Of a DNA stretch of 16,796 nucleotides, positions 15,017 through 16,796 are shown piece after piece. The translations under genes and the position numbers were made by a program. Each line of letters starts with the position of its first letter. The first letter of the stretch is position 1. This stretch comes from Dehalococcoidia bacterium UBA1332 (GTDB lineage: Bacteria > Chloroflexota > Dehalococcoidia > Lucifugimonadales > Lucifugimonadaceae), in contig DBSW01000019.1 in the NCBI GenBank assembly GCA_002306745.1, positions 1 through 16,796 of the forward strand, read 5' to 3'. The notes beneath the pieces were generated by a model. The model searched no databases and was not told the DNA's origin. It saw only the letters and a list, made by a program, of their open reading frames with translations.

Positions 15017-15623
15017 GCGACTCTATGAAGAAAAGATAGGAGCATTAACTATCGCTCCTGATGGCAATGTCTCGGAATCCACACCGGAGCATCCATTGGT
15101 TTTAGCTGGTTCGTTTAATCCGTTGCATGCCGGGCATATAGCTTTATTAAAGGCGTCGAAAAAGTTTGTAAATCGACCAGCATATTTTGAAATTTCAGTG
15201 ATTAATGTTGATAAGCCTATGTTGGCTCAGTCCGAATTAGTTCGGCGGGCTGCTCAGGTAAATGCGGTTGGTGAATCTTTGATTGTTACCAATGCTCCAC
15301 GTTTTACGGAGAAATCTTCGTTGCTACCTGGAGCTACCTTCGTCATAGGATTAGATACTTATGAAAGGTTATTGGACCATAGTTATTATCCAGATCGACG
15401 GGTTGGGGGACAATCCGTTATCGAAAATTCTTTGAATCTAATTCAAGAGAATAATTGTCGTTTTGTAGTGGCGGGAAGAGTAGACGCCAGAAAGCATTTT
15501 AAAAGTTTGCGTGATAGCGAAATAATATTGCCTGCGCGATTTCTAGGAATGTTTATTGAATTGAGTGAATCTCAGTTTCGTTCAGATCTTTCTTCCACCG
15601 AAATTCGTAGACAAAGTCGATAA
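15003..15623 (+). CDS. Nucleotidylyltransferase (HxGH superfamily, cytidylyl/NaMN adenylyltransferase-like)
   Basis: The 206-residue protein has the signature of the HxGH nucleotidylyltransferase superfamily: LVLAGSFNPLHAGHIALL (32-49), with His42 and His45 binding the nucleotide triphosphate, and a C-terminal SSTEIRR (197-203) equivalent to the 'ISSTxIR' phosphate-binding motif. The middle FVIGLDTYERLLDHSYY resembles the substrate-side loop of NadD/PanC-like enzymes. It should transfer AMP or CMP to a phosphorylated small molecule; the acceptor is not readable. NaMN or NMN is a reasonable guess given the CinA-like partner. The ATG at 15003 overlaps the upstream stop by 14 bases; a TTG at 14985 preceded by GGAG is an alternative. 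An unusual N-terminal stretch of about 30 residues precedes the first strand. Confidence 0.8.
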   Translation: MNPFKRLYEEKIGALTIAPDGNVSESTPEHPLVLAGSFNPLHAGHIALLKASKKFVNRPAYFEISVINVDKPMLAQSELVRRAAQVNAVGESLIVTNAPRFTEKSSLLPGATFVIGLDTYERLLDHSYYPDRRVGGQSVIENSLNLIQENNCRFVVAGRVDARKHFKSLRDSEIILPARFLGMFIELSESQFRSDLSSTEIRRQSR

Positions 15624-15718
15624 TACTGTAAGGAATAAGGCTTTATGTTTAGTAGTCAGAAACTGGATGTAATTTTGAGCCTAAAACGCGTATTGAAAAA
15701 TAGGAGAGTCCAGCAATT

Positions 15719-16309
15719 ATGACCGCTGTTGATAATAAAAATTCTAGAACTGCCGGCGCAGATATAGAGGCGATGTTCACCGACCGTTGGTCGTCTAAGG
15801 CTTTTTCTGATCAGACGCTGAAACAAGAGCAGATAAATTCTCTGTTTGAAGCGGCACGATGGGCACCATCTGGAAACAATCGACAGCCTTGGCTTTTTGT
15901 TTATTCAACATCTGGTCCCCAGCGGGAAAAATTTGACTCTCTTTTGAGTGAGGGAAATGCTGTGTATGTTCCCAAAGCTGCGATGATGGTATTGGTATTT
16001 GCGCGCACTTTTGATGATGATGGAAATAGGATTAGAACTGCTTTTTTTGACACTGGTGCAGCTTGGATGTCACTGGCGTTACAGGCGAATCTAATGGGTC
16101 TTAACACTCGTGCATTAGGCGGAATTGATCTTGATGGTGCTTATGAAATAGCGAACGTCCCTGCCGATAAATATGAGACTGTTTGTGGGATAGCGATCGG
16201 ATATCCGGGTACGGACGCTGACCTGATTCCGAGCCTGGTACAACAAAATTTTGCTAACGATCGCAAGGATATTAGCGTAGTTGCATACAGTGATCGTTAT
16301 TCACCATAG
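15719..16309 (+). CDS. Nitroreductase family FMN-dependent oxidoreductase
   Basis: The 196-residue protein is of the usual length for the family. FMN-contacting motifs are visible: DRWSSKAF (22-29), with the Arg and Ser that bind the phosphate, AARWAPSGNNRQPW (45-58), and the C-terminal GIAIGYPG (157-164). A helical dimer region FFDTGAAWMSLALQANLMGL lies between. Members use NAD(P)H to reduce nitro groups, quinones, enals or flavins, or act on halogenated or semialdehyde substrates; the native substrate here is unknown. An AGGAG at 15702-15706 lies 12 bases before the ATG, a slightly long spacing. It follows the nucleotidylyltransferase by 95 bases, so it may have its own promoter. Confidence 0.9.
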   Translation: MTAVDNKNSRTAGADIEAMFTDRWSSKAFSDQTLKQEQINSLFEAARWAPSGNNRQPWLFVYSTSGPQREKFDSLLSEGNAVYVPKAAMMVLVFARTFDDDGNRIRTAFFDTGAAWMSLALQANLMGLNTRALGGIDLDGAYEIANVPADKYETVCGIAIGYPGTDADLIPSLVQQNFANDRKDISVVAYSDRYSP

Positions 16310-16351
16310 CTCAGATTGTACATTTGCGTTTCCGATTACAAAGCGTAGTTT

Positions 16352-16796
16352 TTATACTGAGTCTCTATCGGATGCTGGTCCCGGAATAATCGTATGTGGA
16401 TGTGCGCGTATGTATTCGGCCTGTCTCGCTCCAAACATTTCTTGCAACTGCACCGTAAGGCCTCCATCGATGGCTAGCGTGTGACCGGTAATGAAAGAGG
16501 CATCTTCTGAACAAAGAAACGCGATGCCATGTGCAATATCATCTGGCGTCCCGGTTCGTCTTAAAGGGTATTGGTTTGCGAAAAAATCATGACCGGAAGG
16601 ATTTTGATCCCACATTTTTGATAGGCCTTCTCCAACTATGTGCCCCGGAGCGATCGCGTTGACCCTGATACCATCTGGTCCAAAATCTGTTGCCATTTGC
16701 CGAGTTATACCTACTACGCCAGCTTTAGCGGCTTCGTAAACGAGCATCCCAGGTTCTTGTAGAAAACTGTGTACTGAGGCGAGATTGATGATATTT
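16352..16796 (-). CDS. Short-chain dehydrogenase/reductase, C-terminal part, truncated by window edge
   Basis: Reading leftwards from the right edge, the frame is open and gives NIINLASVHSFLQEPG, then LVYEAAKAGVVGITRQMA. Ser in LASVHS and the Y-E-A-A-K catalytic Tyr/Lys pair are the classical SDR active site. GPDGIRVNAIAPGHI follows, and FITGHTLAIDGGLTVQ is the usual C-terminal end before a 30-residue extra tail ending at 16352. The N-terminal NAD(P)-binding half, including TGxxxGxG, is outside the window. The gene probably oxidises or reduces an alcohol/ketone; the substrate is unknown. The first ATG inside the window (16747) is internal, not the start. It converges with the nitroreductase gene, with 42 bases between their stops. 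Confidence 0.92.
   Translation of the reverse strand, partial: NIINLASVHSFLQEPGMLVYEAAKAGVVGITRQMATDFGPDGIRVNAIAPGHIVGEGLSKMWDQNPSGHDFFANQYPLRRTGTPDDIAHGIAFLCSEDASFITGHTLAIDGGLTVQLQEMFGARQAEYIRAHPHTIIPGPASDRDSV

Noticed and set aside
1..16796. CRISPR array, insertion sequence, prophage or integrase
   Set aside because: No regularly spaced repeats, transposase, terminal inverted repeats or phage proteins were seen on either strand.

Overview
The window looks like a piece of a marine, oligotrophic bacterial chromosome, most likely a Chloroflexota lineage of the SAR202 type. This is inference, not proof. It rests on moderately AT-rich DNA, frequent TTG and GTG starts, two enolase-superfamily (mandelate racemase-like) genes each beside an MFS transporter, a broken Ldh_2-family dehydrogenase gene, and hydrolases (class C-type serine hydrolase, DUF885, metallo-beta-lactamase fold). 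SAR202 genomes are known for expanded enolase-superfamily families. There is no rRNA, CRISPR array, insertion sequence or phage gene.

Layout. 1-1484 (minus): the N-terminal end of an enolase-superfamily gene that runs off the left edge, preceded by an MFS exporter whose reading frame begins before any usable start codon. 1485-1939: no gene. 1940-2014 (plus): tRNA-Pro(TGG), followed by a yaaA-family gene. 3038-8690 (minus): a compact five-gene block, read right to left: enolase-superfamily enzyme, small one-helix membrane protein, MFS transporter, SelA-fold PLP enzyme, benzoylformate-decarboxylase-like ThDP enzyme. 8944-12068 (plus): a serine hydrolase and a DUF885 metallopeptidase-like protein. 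12096-12959 (minus): a metallo-beta-lactamase-fold hydrolase. 13284-13589 (plus): a small zinc-ribbon protein with an acidic tail. 13663-14199 (minus): an Ldh_2 pseudogene with a frameshift and a large internal deletion. 14486-15623 (plus): an overlapping pair, CinA-C-like protein and HxGH nucleotidylyltransferase. 15719-16309 (plus): a nitroreductase. 16352-16796 (minus): the C-terminal part of a short-chain dehydrogenase that runs off the right edge.

How the genes may work together. The five-gene block reads as import of an organic acid (MFS plus possibly the small membrane protein), dehydration or related proton abstraction by the enolase-superfamily enzyme, a PLP-dependent elimination or lyase step, and ThDP-dependent cleavage or decarboxylation of a 2-oxo acid. 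The substrate is unknown, and I do not know a characterised pathway with this exact gene set. The CinA-like/nucleotidylyltransferase pair may be a pyridine-nucleotide salvage or repair module; its CinA-like member lacks the usual SCTGG motif. These two groups are the most promising places for undescribed biology here.
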